From Hydrogenophilales bacterium 12-61-10 (GTDB lineage Bacteria; Pseudomonadota; Gammaproteobacteria; Burkholderiales; Thiobacillaceae), in assembly GCA_002279795.1 (NCBI GenBank), contig NCCT01000001.1, forward strand, positions 1 through 55,397: DNA of 55,397 nucleotides, in the 5' to 3' direction. Position numbers and translations under genes: made by a program. Each line of letters opens with the position of its first letter. The first letter of the stretch is position 1. Shown here one piece after another: positions 1-8,819 of this stretch. The notes under the pieces are model-generated. The model ran no database searches. It was not told the origin of the DNA and saw only the letters and a list, made by a program, of their open reading frames with translations.

Positions 1-1087
<1,087 letters not shown>

Positions 1088-1130
1088 GGACGGTGAGCGG
1101 TAAGCTGTGAGCGGGTATCGGTTAAACCGC

Positions 1131-1664
1131 TTACAGGGTTTCGATGACGTGATTCTGGTTGGAGTAAATGCAGATGTCGCCTGCAATAGTGAGGCTCTTC
1201 TTCACGATTTCAACCGGGGAAAGTTCGGTGTTTTGCAGCAGCGCCACTGCGGCGGACTGGGCAAACGCACCGCCGGAACCGATGGCGGCGATGCCGAGCT
1301 CGGGCTCCAGCACGTCGCCGTTGCCGGTGAGGATCAGCGTGTAGTCGCGGTCGGCGACAGCCAGCATGGCCTCGAGCCGGCGCAGCATGCGATCAGTGCG
1401 CCAGTCCTTGGCGAGGTCGACCGCGCTCCTGAGCAGATGGCCTTGATGCTTTTCCAGCTTGGCCTCGAAGCGCTCGAACAGGGTGAACGCGTCGGCTGTG
1501 CCGCCTGCAAAACCGGCCAGGACTTTTTCCTGGTACAGCCGGCGCACCTTGCGCGCGGTGGCCTTGATGACGATATTGCCCAGCGTGACCTGGCCGTCGC
1601 CACCGAGGGCGACTTCGCTGCCCCGGCGGACGGAGAGAATGGTGGTGCCGCGATATTGTTCCAT
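1131..1664 (-). CDS. hslV: HslV, proteolytic subunit of the HslUV protease
   Basis: HslV is the N-terminal-threonine peptidase that forms the double hexamer of the HslUV (ClpQY) heat-shock protease. The protein starts [15 protein letters not shown], with the catalytic threonine in the GTT motif, followed by [12 protein letters not shown] and the conserved [19 protein letters not shown] stretch. At 177 residues it has the normal family length. An in-frame ATG three codons upstream (1673) is possible; I prefer 1664 because family members begin just before the GTTI motif. It is the first gene of hslVU. The ATPase partner is frameshifted here, so HslV may lack its partner. Confidence 0.95.
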   Translation of the reverse strand: MEQYRGTTILSVRRGSEVALGGDGQVTLGNIVIKATARKVRRLYQEKVLAGFAGGTADAFTLFERFEAKLEKHQGHLLRSAVDLAKDWRTDRMLRRLEAMLAVADRDYTLILTGNGDVLEPELGIAAIGSGGAFAQSAAVALLQNTELSPVEIVKKSLTIAGDICIYSNQNHVIETL

Positions 1665-1805
1665 GCCAGCCATTATAAATGAGGCGCAGACAGGGGCGGC
1701 GGCGTTCGGCGGCTCGCGGGTGGCATCAAGGCTTGAAGCCGCCACCCTGTGCCCCACGCCACGACTGCGGCAAGCGCGGCCGTTGAGCGAACGGGGCGTA
1801 GGGCA

Positions 1806-2924
1806 TTACGCTGGGTGGAGCGGAACGAGATGCGCCAGCTGGTCGATGCCCATGACGCGGAAGAGTTCGTGGATCAGCGCGTTGTGGCCGCGCAGGGTGA
1901 TGGACTTGCCGCTGCCCAGGCATTGCATCAGCACGCTGATGAATTGGCTGACGCTGCCGTAGTCGACGCGGGTGACTTGCGTCAGATCGACCAGGACTTC
2001 GTCGTGACTGGCAGCATAGGTTCCAACTTCCTGCAGTGCACTGTCGTTGGCGGGGGTGATTTCTCCGCTGAGGCGCAGCGCGTCGTCGCGTGGCTCGACT
2101 GGCGCGGCCTGCACGACCACAGCGGCCTGCACTTCGCTCCAGGACGGCGGCGAGACTTCAAAGCGCACCGCATAGTCCACCGCCAGGTTTTCGAAGTTGT
2201 CTTCCTGACCGAGCGTCTGGTACAGCTCCAGCAACAGCAGCCAATGAACCGCACGGCTGTGGGTGGCGCGATTCAGGTCCTGCAGCAGCGCAATGAAGCG
2301 ATCCACGCCGCTGACCTGCAGCTTGCGCCTGGCCTTGGTGGCGCTGTTGAGGATTTTGGCGCACTCGCTCGCACCGGCTTCATCCACCATCTCAATGTGA
2401 GAGAAATCAATCAGGACCACGGCAGTTTTGGCTGCGCTTTCAATGCACTCGCGTAACGAGGCTGCTGCCGTTTTGTCGAGCAAGCCTGGAAGCGCCAAGC
2501 TTGCAGCTTGATCCTGTTTCGGCGCGGCAGCTGCACTACTGAGGGCTTTTTGCCAGACCGGCGGTGACGATTCGAAGCGAACAGCAAAATCCAGTGCCAG
2601 CTGATCGAAGTCTTTTTCGCGATTCTGGATATCGTACAGGTCGAACAACATGTACCAGGCGCGCAGATCGCCTGTGTCCAGAACGTCCCGCAACAGGCGC
2701 TCGGTCATGTCGTTCTGGCCGCTCGCATACAGAATGGCGGCTTCGTCTACCGGAGACTGCGGTGCGCCACTGGTTTCTTCCACCACGATCCCGCTGGTGG
2801 CCATGTTCATGGTCAACAGGGTTTCGGTCGACAAATCGTCTATTTCAGGCGCAGTTGCGCCCGCCGGCTGATTGGCCGGGCTGGGTGTTTTGTCCTTGTT
2901 TTTTTTGAAGAACGAGAGAGCCAC
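1806..2924 (-). CDS. double STAS-domain protein with two helical repeats
   Basis: The 372-residue protein starts with GTG. It has a basic, low-complexity N-terminus and then two copies of the same module pair. Residues about 85-128 (WYMLFDLYDIQNREKDFDQLALDFAVRFE) form a helical TPR-like unit and about 145-225 a STAS-like domain. About 225-265 (LLLLELYQTLGQEDNFENLAVDYAVRFE) repeat the helical unit, and about 280-365 form a second STAS-like domain with VLVDLTQVTRVDYGS. STAS domains act in anti-sigma antagonists and other protein-interaction switches. No kinase or sigma factor is adjacent, so the role is unknown. There is no signal peptide, so it is likely cytoplasmic. Confidence 0.8.
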   Translation of the reverse strand: MALSFFKKNKDKTPSPANQPAGATAPEIDDLSTETLLTMNMATSGIVVEETSGAPQSPVDEAAILYASGQNDMTERLLRDVLDTGDLRAWYMLFDLYDIQNREKDFDQLALDFAVRFESSPPVWQKALSSAAAAPKQDQAASLALPGLLDKTAAASLRECIESAAKTAVVLIDFSHIEMVDEAGASECAKILNSATKARRKLQVSGVDRFIALLQDLNRATHSRAVHWLLLLELYQTLGQEDNFENLAVDYAVRFEVSPPSWSEVQAAVVVQAAPVEPRDDALRLSGEITPANDSALQEVGTYAASHDEVLVDLTQVTRVDYGSVSQFISVLMQCLGSGKSITLRGHNALIHELFRVMGIDQLAHLVPLHPA

Positions 2925-3040
2925 AGAATAGTCGTGCTGGAATCAATAGTTAGGCTTGGATACTAGCGCTGTCGACCGTTTGCGGCAAGCAAGTGACGTT
3001 CTGCGGCAGTTTGTCTGCAAACACGAACATTCATGCTGGC

Positions 3041-4990
3041 TTACCGGGGCGGGGTGGCATCCAGTTTCAGCGCGCCCTCCTTGAACGCCTTGAACGCGCT
3101 TTGGTAGTAAGCAATCGCTTCATCGCGCAAACGAGGCACGGTGGCGGTCGGCGTGGCATCGCCCTTGGCGTCGATCTGGAACGTGTCGACACGCTGCTTG
3201 GGGCCGAGCACCACCAGCTTGCCGTCTTTCAGATAGCCCAACTCCTGATAGTTGCTGATGAAGACACGGCGGTTCTGCGGGCGCCCCGGTTCGTCTTGCT
3301 CGAACAGCGAAATGCCGAAGAAGTAGTCATCACCGGGCAGTCCCATGACATCGAGCAGGGTGGGGGGGATGTCGATCTGGCTGGCCAGGCGATCGTCGCG
3401 TCCCGGCTTCAACAGATCGGGCGCATACAGGATCAGCGGAATGCGGTAGCCCTCCAGCGGCAGCGAGGTCTTGCCCGCAGCCGAAGCGCAATGGTCGGCG
3501 ACGATGACGAACAGGGTGTCCTTGAACCAGGGCTTGCTGCGCGCCTGATCGATGAAGCGGCCGATGGCGTAATCGGTGTATTTCACCCCGCCTTCGCGCT
3601 TGCCCGGCGACGGAATATCGATGCGGCCATCCGGATAAGTGAAGGGCCGATGGTTGGACGTGGTCATGATCTGCGCCAGAAACGGCTTGCCGGCAGCGTA
3701 GGCCTGGTCGAGCTGGGTCAAGCTGTTGTCGAACAGAAACTCGTCGGCCACGCCCCACACGTTGGCGAAGCCGACCGATGCCTTGGGGAAGTCGGTGCGA
3801 TCGACCACTTGATAATCGTTGCCGGCAAAATAGGTATTCATGTTGTCGAAATAGCCGTAACCGCCATACAGGAAGAACGTCTCGTAGCCCTGGCGGCGCA
3901 GGATTTCGCCCAGCGTGGCCAGATGCTCGTTGTGGGGGCGGCGCACGATCGCCTGGCCGGGAATCGGCGGGGTGCCGAGCGAGAGCGCTTCCAGCCCGCG
4001 CACGGTGCGGGTGCCGGTGGCGTAGAGCTGGGTGAACAGCACGCCTTCTTTGGCCAGCGCATCGAGGCGCGGCGACAGGCCATCCGGGTTGCCGAAGCTG
4101 CCAAGAAACTTGGCCGACAGGCTTTCTACCGTGATCAGCACGATGTTGCGTGGCGGGCGTTTGAACGGCGAATGCGCAGGATCGAAGGCCTCGCTTGCGT
4201 TCTCCTCCGGGTACAGCACGTGCGACAACGGTTCACGCTCGACGCCGAGTTCGCCGAGGATGTGCGCGGCCTGCGCGGTCGGCAGGGTGGCGTAGAAGCG
4301 GTCGTAATCGAGTTCGTTGCGCTGATAGGCGGCAAAAAAGGTCATCAGGCCGTTGCCGGCCAGTTCATTGGCGTAGGCGTTGCCGGAAAACTGCATCTGG
4401 TCGATATCGCTGAGCTGTCCCGCGCCCCACGGCAGGAGAAACGCCAGCGCGGCATACACCACCCGCCCGGGAGCGCGCGTCGAAGGCGCGGCTGCGGTAC
4501 GGATGGGCCGGCGAAACAGCCAGGTCAGCCCGGCCGCGAGCGCCACCACGCTACCCAGCAGGGGGACCACCGGGTAGGACTCGACGATGTTGCCGATGAC
4601 TTCATGCGTGTAGACCAGATAGTCGACCGCGATGAAATTGAAGCGGGTGGCGAACTCTTCCCAGAAGGTCCATTCCGACAGGGCGCCGAACAGCAGCAGC
4701 GCCGCCAGCACACAGAACAGCACCAGCCGCAGCCCGCCCTGCCAGCGGGTGTTGCGCCAGCGCGTTGGCCATAGCGCTGCCCACAGCAGCATCGGTGCAA
4801 GCAGCCAGGTCAGCGTGGCCAGATCAAAGCCGAAGCCGTGCACGAAGATGCCGGGCCACAGCGCCAGCGGTGTTTTTTCCGTGCCGGTAAAGAGCGTGAG
4901 CGCCAGTCGCGTCAGGCTGGCGATGCCGAGAAACAGCACGGCGTAGGGCAGAAAAGGCAGGGCGCGAAGGCGGGACAGGAACGGTTTCAT
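3041..4990 (-). CDS. membrane-anchored sulfatase / LTA-synthase-like phosphotransferase
   Basis: This is a 649-residue protein. About five hydrophobic segments in the first 200 residues precede a periplasmic alkaline-phosphatase-superfamily domain. NIVLITVESLSAKFLGSFG carries the likely nucleophile threonine, and FVIVADHCA and related motifs match the metal-binding region. Relatives transfer phosphoglycerol or phosphoethanolamine to lipids, glycans or lipid A. The substrate here cannot be told from sequence. I chose ATG 4990 because it opens directly onto the first membrane segment (MKPFLSRLRALPFLPYAVLF); 35 further open codons upstream run into the 52-bp repeat and look non-coding. Confidence 0.85.
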   Translation of the reverse strand: MKPFLSRLRALPFLPYAVLFLGIASLTRLALTLFTGTEKTPLALWPGIFVHGFGFDLATLTWLLAPMLLWAALWPTRWRNTRWQGGLRLVLFCVLAALLLFGALSEWTFWEEFATRFNFIAVDYLVYTHEVIGNIVESYPVVPLLGSVVALAAGLTWLFRRPIRTAAAPSTRAPGRVVYAALAFLLPWGAGQLSDIDQMQFSGNAYANELAGNGLMTFFAAYQRNELDYDRFYATLPTAQAAHILGELGVEREPLSHVLYPEENASEAFDPAHSPFKRPPRNIVLITVESLSAKFLGSFGNPDGLSPRLDALAKEGVLFTQLYATGTRTVRGLEALSLGTPPIPGQAIVRRPHNEHLATLGEILRRQGYETFFLYGGYGYFDNMNTYFAGNDYQVVDRTDFPKASVGFANVWGVADEFLFDNSLTQLDQAYAAGKPFLAQIMTTSNHRPFTYPDGRIDIPSPGKREGGVKYTDYAIGRFIDQARSKPWFKDTLFVIVADHCASAAGKTSLPLEGYRIPLILYAPDLLKPGRDDRLASQIDIPPTLLDVMGLPGDDYFFGISLFEQDEPGRPQNRRVFISNYQELGYLKDGKLVVLGPKQRVDTFQIDAKGDATPTATVPRLRDEAIAYYQSAFKAFKEGALKLDATPPR

Positions 4991-5052
4991 GTGGGATGGG
5001 CTCGGAACGGGCAAACAGACTTCAGCGGACTCGAACAGTGTGTCATGCCCAG

Positions 5053-5156
5053 GTATGGGGTGCGCCTTTGTTACCGTATCGTAATCTCGCCGCAATGAGA
5101 TGCCGTATGGGGTGCGCCTTTGTTACCGTATCGTAATCTCGCCGCAATGAGATGCC
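5053..5156. repeat. 52-bp perfect tandem duplication at the znuB 3' end
   Basis: Two identical 52-bp copies lie at 5053-5104 and 5105-5156. The upstream copy (in the leftward reading direction) contains the last codons and stop of znuB. The second copy repeats them as non-coding DNA before the sulfatase gene. Each copy contains the dyad TTACCGTATCGTAA (5071-5084 and 5123-5136), TTAC-N6-GTAA. Confidence 0.95.
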
Positions 5157-5944
5157 GTGATGTTTGCTAAGCCAAAACGTGCGCGCGCGTGCCGTAAAAC
5201 CACGCCGCCGAGCAGAGCGGAGAGTGCAAGCGCGATGACGATGGCGGGGCCGGCAGGCAGGTCGAACAGTGCCGAGGCGATCAGGCCGCCGGCGTAGGCC
5301 AGCGCGCCGAGTAGCCAGCCGACGATGACGCCGCTGCGCGCCGGCCAGGCGCGCACCGCCAGCGCGGGCAGGATCAGGCTGGCGAACACCAGATAGACGC
5401 CGACCAGTTGCACCGACGCGGTGATCGCCAGCGCGAAGATCAGATAAAAGCCGAGCGCGCCGAGCCGGCTGCCGCGCAGCCACCAGAGGCCGAGCAGCAC
5501 CGCATACAGCAGCGCAATCTGCACGATCTGGGCGGTGCCTACCCAGAGGATCTGGCCGGTCAGCAGCTCCGACAAATGCTCGCCACCGTGCGGGTCGCCC
5601 GCCAGCAGCAGCACGCCGAGGCTGGCCGCGACGACGAAGGTCGAGCCGATCAGCGCTTCCTGAATGTCCGGCCAGCGCCGCTCGCAAAATGCCAGCAATG
5701 CGGCTCCCGCCAGCGCCGCTGCGGCGGCGGCGAGCTGGGTCGGCCAGCCGTCGTCGGCCAATGCGAATGCGTGCGCCGCGATCACCCCCAGCACCGCGAT
5801 CTGCGCGATGGCGAGATCGAGAAAAATGATACCGCGCGCCAGCACCCGCCGCCCCAGCGGCACGTGGGTGGCCAGCACCAGCCAGCCGGCGATCAGTGGC
5901 GGCAGCAGCAGCGCAGGGTCGAGCGCGGCCAGGTTGGCGCTCAT
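5123..5944 (-). CDS. znuB: metal (probably zinc) ABC transporter permease, ZnuB-like
   Basis: This is the membrane subunit of an ABC importer of the Zn/Mn/Fe family (ABC-3). The 273 residues are almost wholly hydrophobic helices. The conserved N-terminal part includes LGRRVLARGIIFLDLAIAQIAVLG, and ASLILPALAVRAWPARS follows later. It overlaps znuA by 4 bases (ATGA), so the two are translationally coupled. No ATPase gene lies in the operon; one must be supplied from elsewhere if the importer works. The zinc assignment rests on the neighbouring zur and COG0523 genes, not on the permease itself. Confidence 0.85.
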   Translation of the reverse strand: MSANLAALDPALLLPPLIAGWLVLATHVPLGRRVLARGIIFLDLAIAQIAVLGVIAAHAFALADDGWPTQLAAAAAALAGAALLAFCERRWPDIQEALIGSTFVVAASLGVLLLAGDPHGGEHLSELLTGQILWVGTAQIVQIALLYAVLLGLWWLRGSRLGALGFYLIFALAITASVQLVGVYLVFASLILPALAVRAWPARSGVIVGWLLGALAYAGGLIASALFDLPAGPAIVIALALSALLGGVVLRHARARFGLANITASHCGEITIR

Positions 5945-6834
5945 TTCGCGCCTTTCAGCAGGTTGGCCAGCGTCACGTCGAACAGGCCGAACAGGTCATC
6001 TGCGCCCGGCGCGCCGCCCACGGTAAACGGCAGCGCAACGGCGGGGATGTCCGCGCGTTCTGCCAGCCAGTCCGACGCGCGCGGGCTCTGGTAAGCAGCG
6101 CGCAGCACCATCTTGGCAGGACTGGTTTTGAGACGCGCCGCGACTTCGGCCAGATAGCCCAGCGAAGGCTCGACCCCGGGTTTGGGTTCCAGCGTGGCGA
6201 CCTCGCGCAGACCCAACCAGCCGATCAGATAGCTGAAAGACTTGTGCTGCACCGCCACCGGTACGCCCCTGAGCGGCGCGGCCTGTTGCTGCCAGCGCGC
6301 GATGGCGGTTTCCCAGCGCGCGGAAAAAGTCTTCCAGCGCGTCTGATAGGCTGCGGCGTGGGCAGGGTCGACTTCGCTCAGGCGTTGCGCCAGCGCCGCG
6401 CCGACGCGCGCGATATTGCGCGGGTCGGTCTGGATGTGCGGGTTACCAGCCGCGTGCACATCGCCCTGCGAGCGATCAAGCAGCGCCGGTTTGTCGAGCA
6501 ATGTCACATAGCGCGTCGCCTCGAAATAACCGGGACGGCCGGGCTGCACCGCAGCGTTGCCGGATTCGCGCAGCAGCAGGGGCAGCCAGCCCACTTCGAG
6601 TTCGGCGCCGGTGCAGACAACGAGATGGGCGCGCCGGGTCTGCGCGATCAGGCTGGGACGTGCCTCGATGCGGTGGGGGTCCTGCATCGCTGTAGTAGCG
6701 TTGTAGACCTTGACGTCGTCGCCGCCGATTTCACGCGCCAGCGCGCCCCATTCAGGTTCGCAGGCGAACACGTTGAGGGCGGCGTGGGCGCTCAAGGGCA
6801 GCCACAACATCAGGATTGCAAAGAGCTGTTTCAT
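5941..6834 (-). CDS. znuA: metal ABC transporter substrate-binding protein, ZnuA-like
   Basis: This 297-residue periplasmic metal-binding protein of the cluster A-I family has a clear signal peptide (MKQLFAILMLWLPLSAHA). Candidate metal ligands are the histidine in QDPHRIEARPS, the GNPHIQTDPRN motif and the QHKSFSYLIGWLGL segment, matching the usual His/His/His/Asp set. It lacks the long His/Asp-rich loop of enterobacterial ZnuA. It starts 10 bases after the outer-membrane protein gene and overlaps the permease. Zinc is inferred from operon context; manganese is less likely. Confidence 0.85.
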   Translation of the reverse strand: MKQLFAILMLWLPLSAHAALNVFACEPEWGALAREIGGDDVKVYNATTAMQDPHRIEARPSLIAQTRRAHLVVCTGAELEVGWLPLLLRESGNAAVQPGRPGYFEATRYVTLLDKPALLDRSQGDVHAAGNPHIQTDPRNIARVGAALAQRLSEVDPAHAAAYQTRWKTFSARWETAIARWQQQAAPLRGVPVAVQHKSFSYLIGWLGLREVATLEPKPGVEPSLGYLAEVAARLKTSPAKMVLRAAYQSPRASDWLAERADIPAVALPFTVGGAPGADDLFGLFDVTLANLLKGAK

Positions 6835-6843
6835 GGCGTTCTC

Positions 6844-8214
6844 CTAGAAGCTGTGGGCGCCGTGGCTGCCCAGACTGTGGATGTATTGCACGAACCACTG
6901 GTTCTCGCTCACGCTTTGCATCGATTTGTCCTGCGAAACTTGCAGGCGGAAGCGCGAGAACTCCGACGGCGAGAAATCGAGCATCAGCGAATGGCGGGTC
7001 GGCGCGTAGTCCGTTACCGGCAGGAAGGCGTTGTTGGCGCCGAAATCGACCGAGCCGGAATCGAGGCGGTCGTACCGGTAACCGGTGCGCCAGCGCGGCA
7101 TGAACTGGTAGACGCCTTGTGCGTAGAAACCCGACTGGTTGGACTTGTAATCGCCGGTCGAACCGCCGCTGCAAAGCGAGGGATTGAGGGGGTCGAGGTC
7201 ATCGCAGGTGAGTTCGTCGTCTTCCTTGCGGCTGAAATACTCGGTCGCGAACTTGAAATTCTGCTCGGTCGCGTTGCCGTTGGGCGCCCATTTCCACACG
7301 AAGTCCGCGATCCAGACCTTGCTGCTGCCGGAGAACAGGGTTTCGGCTTCCACGTCGTTGAGATCGTCGATCTCGCTGTCGCGGTCGCTGGCGCGGGTTT
7401 GCAGATAAGACAGCCCGGCGCGCCAGCTATGCGATACGCCAACGTCGCCGCCAAGGTGGCCAAACAGCACCGTGCTGCCGGCGCCGTTCTTGTTGCGGTC
7501 GGTGCCGGGGAAATTGGCGCCGCGTCCGACTTCCGCGCCGAACTCCATGAACAGTTCGGTCGGCGCCACCCATTTCAGTTGCAGGCCGTCGTTGCCGTAG
7601 GCCTCGCCGAACAGCGCGCGGTACATCAGGTTGTTGTCGGCGAAGTCCCAGGCGTGCGGATGCTGCGTGTTCTGGTAGCCGAGCCCGGACAAAAAGCGGC
7701 CGCCGCGCAGCGTCAGGCCGTTGCCGAGGCTGGTGGTCTGGAACCAGGCTTCCTCGATCTCGACTTCCTCGTCGAGCAGAGCCAGGTTCATATAGCCGCT
7801 GAAATACGGGTCGATGCTGGCGCTCATCACCAGTTCGGTGTGTTCGAGCGAGAAGCCGCGCGGCGCGCCGTGGTCGTGCCCGGCCGGGAAAAAGCCGCTG
7901 ATGTGGCGGTGCTCGATGTCGTCGAGGTTTGCATACTGGCCTTGCAGGATCAGCGAGATGTCCGGATTGAAGCGGTTGCTGGCGGTTGCCGGTTGCGGTG
8001 CGGATGCAGTGGTGGCAAGGGCCGTGTCCGCAGGCGCAGGCGTAGCGGCTGGCTGCGCCTCGGCTTGCTGCAGACGTTTTTCCAGCGACTGGATACGCGC
8101 CTCGTAGCTGGATTTCATTTCTTGCAGTTCTGCGCGCAGGGCGTCGAGATCGGCATCGGCAAAAGCCGGAAAGGCAGCCGCAAGCGCGGCCACCAGCAGG
8201 GTGGGACGGTACAT
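6844..8214 (-). CDS. outer-membrane beta-barrel protein of the zinc operon
   Basis: The 456-residue protein has a signal peptide (MYRPTLLVAALAAAFPAFA), a short coiled coil at about 25-50 (LRAELQEMKSSYEARIQSLEKRLQQAE) and then a barrel-like region rich in alternating aromatic strands. It ends in phenylalanine, as outer-membrane barrels do. The segment HRHISGFFPAGHDHGAPRGFSLEHTELV is histidine-rich and could bind metal. There is no TonB box or plug domain in view, so it looks porin-like. Its place between zur and znuA suggests passage of zinc across the outer membrane; this is inferred from context only. Confidence 0.75.
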   Translation of the reverse strand: MYRPTLLVAALAAAFPAFADADLDALRAELQEMKSSYEARIQSLEKRLQQAEAQPAATPAPADTALATTASAPQPATASNRFNPDISLILQGQYANLDDIEHRHISGFFPAGHDHGAPRGFSLEHTELVMSASIDPYFSGYMNLALLDEEVEIEEAWFQTTSLGNGLTLRGGRFLSGLGYQNTQHPHAWDFADNNLMYRALFGEAYGNDGLQLKWVAPTELFMEFGAEVGRGANFPGTDRNKNGAGSTVLFGHLGGDVGVSHSWRAGLSYLQTRASDRDSEIDDLNDVEAETLFSGSSKVWIADFVWKWAPNGNATEQNFKFATEYFSRKEDDELTCDDLDPLNPSLCSGGSTGDYKSNQSGFYAQGVYQFMPRWRTGYRYDRLDSGSVDFGANNAFLPVTDYAPTRHSLMLDFSPSEFSRFRLQVSQDKSMQSVSENQWFVQYIHSLGSHGAHSF

Positions 8215-8242
8215 GGTTCAACTCCGTAAACGAATGACACAC

Positions 8243-8265
8243 GCCCGCGCAAAGCCTGCGCGGGC
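8243..8265 (-). other. perfect 8-bp stem-loop between zinc-operon genes
   Basis: GCCCGCGC (8243-8250) pairs with GCGCGGGC (8258-8265) across a 7-base loop. No T run follows on either strand, so this is more likely an mRNA processing or stability element than a strong intrinsic terminator. Confidence 0.55.
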
Positions 8266-8275
8266 CGAATGAAAA

Positions 8276-8572
8276 TCAGGCGTGTACGGAACCGGGGGGC
8301 GCGCGGGCGCAGGCGGGACGGGGTGCGAGATCGACGCAGCAGGGTGCGACAGCGACGGCGAGAAAATGCGCTGCGGGGGGAAGCCACAACCCGGGCGGCG
8401 TGGACGGCATCGCCGCCCCCAACTGCGCCTGGGCGACGCAGACCTCGCAGCGCTGCTCGGGCTGGTCGCCGTCGTTGGCATGCAGGTGCGTCAGCGCATG
8501 CGCGAATGCCGCCGCCTGACCGAACAGCAGGGTCAGCGCAAACAGCCAGGGAAGCAGACGGCGCGGCAGCAT
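8276..8572 (-). CDS. small exported Cys/His protein, DUF2946-like
   Basis: The 98-residue protein starts at MLPRRLLPWLFALTLLFGQAAAFAH, a signal peptide. The mature part has a compact set of possible metal ligands: HALTHLHAND, then RCEVCVAQAQLG, then a CC pair near the C-terminus. The His...CxxC layout recalls the DUF2946 family, small exported proteins often found beside metal-uptake genes; this is a visual resemblance. It sits in the zinc operon between yidD and the outer-membrane barrel. A periplasmic zinc-binding role is plausible but unproven. Confidence 0.6.
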   Translation of the reverse strand: MLPRRLLPWLFALTLLFGQAAAFAHALTHLHANDGDQPEQRCEVCVAQAQLGAAMPSTPPGLWLPPAAHFLAVAVAPCCVDLAPRPACARAPPGSVHA

Positions 8573-8582
8573 GGGCGGAATC

Positions 8583-8819
8583 TTACGGTTTTCGCTCGAC
8601 CGGCGGCACCGGATCGTAGCCATGATCGCAGCCCGGGCGGCAGCGGCCAATGCGCTTGGCGGCGAGCCAGCTGCCTTTCCATGCGCCATGTTTTTCGATG
8701 GCCTCCTTGCCGTATTCCGAGCAGGTGGGCAGGTAACGGCACTGGCGGCCGAGCCAGGGCGACAGCGCCAGCTGGTAGACGCGGATTGCGCCGACCAGGA
8801 GCTTTTGCCCCAGGTTCAC
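8583..8819 (-). CDS. yidD: YidD membrane-protein insertion efficiency factor
   Basis: At 78 residues this shows the diagnostic YidD pattern: an amphipathic N-terminal helix (LVGAIRVYQLALSPWLG), then CRYLPTCSEYGKEAIEKHG, WLAAKRIGRCRPG and a C-terminal GYDPVP. YidD helps YidC insert proteins into the inner membrane. Its gene normally lies between rnpA and yidC; here it overlaps the COG0523 GTPase by 4 bases inside a zinc operon. It may be a second copy or a relocated single copy; this cannot be told from the window. Confidence 0.85.
   Translation of the reverse strand: MNLGQKLLVGAIRVYQLALSPWLGRQCRYLPTCSEYGKEAIEKHGAWKGSWLAAKRIGRCRPGCDHGYDPVPPVERKP

Noticed and set aside
2993-4774. 593-residue + strand frame over the sulfatase
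   Set aside because: Antisense shadow; the sulfatase has catalytic motifs and membrane segments.
5896-8229. 777-residue open frame on the + strand over znuA and the barrel gene
   Set aside because: It is antisense to real genes with signal peptides and motifs; no recognisable domain; high GC makes long open frames common.
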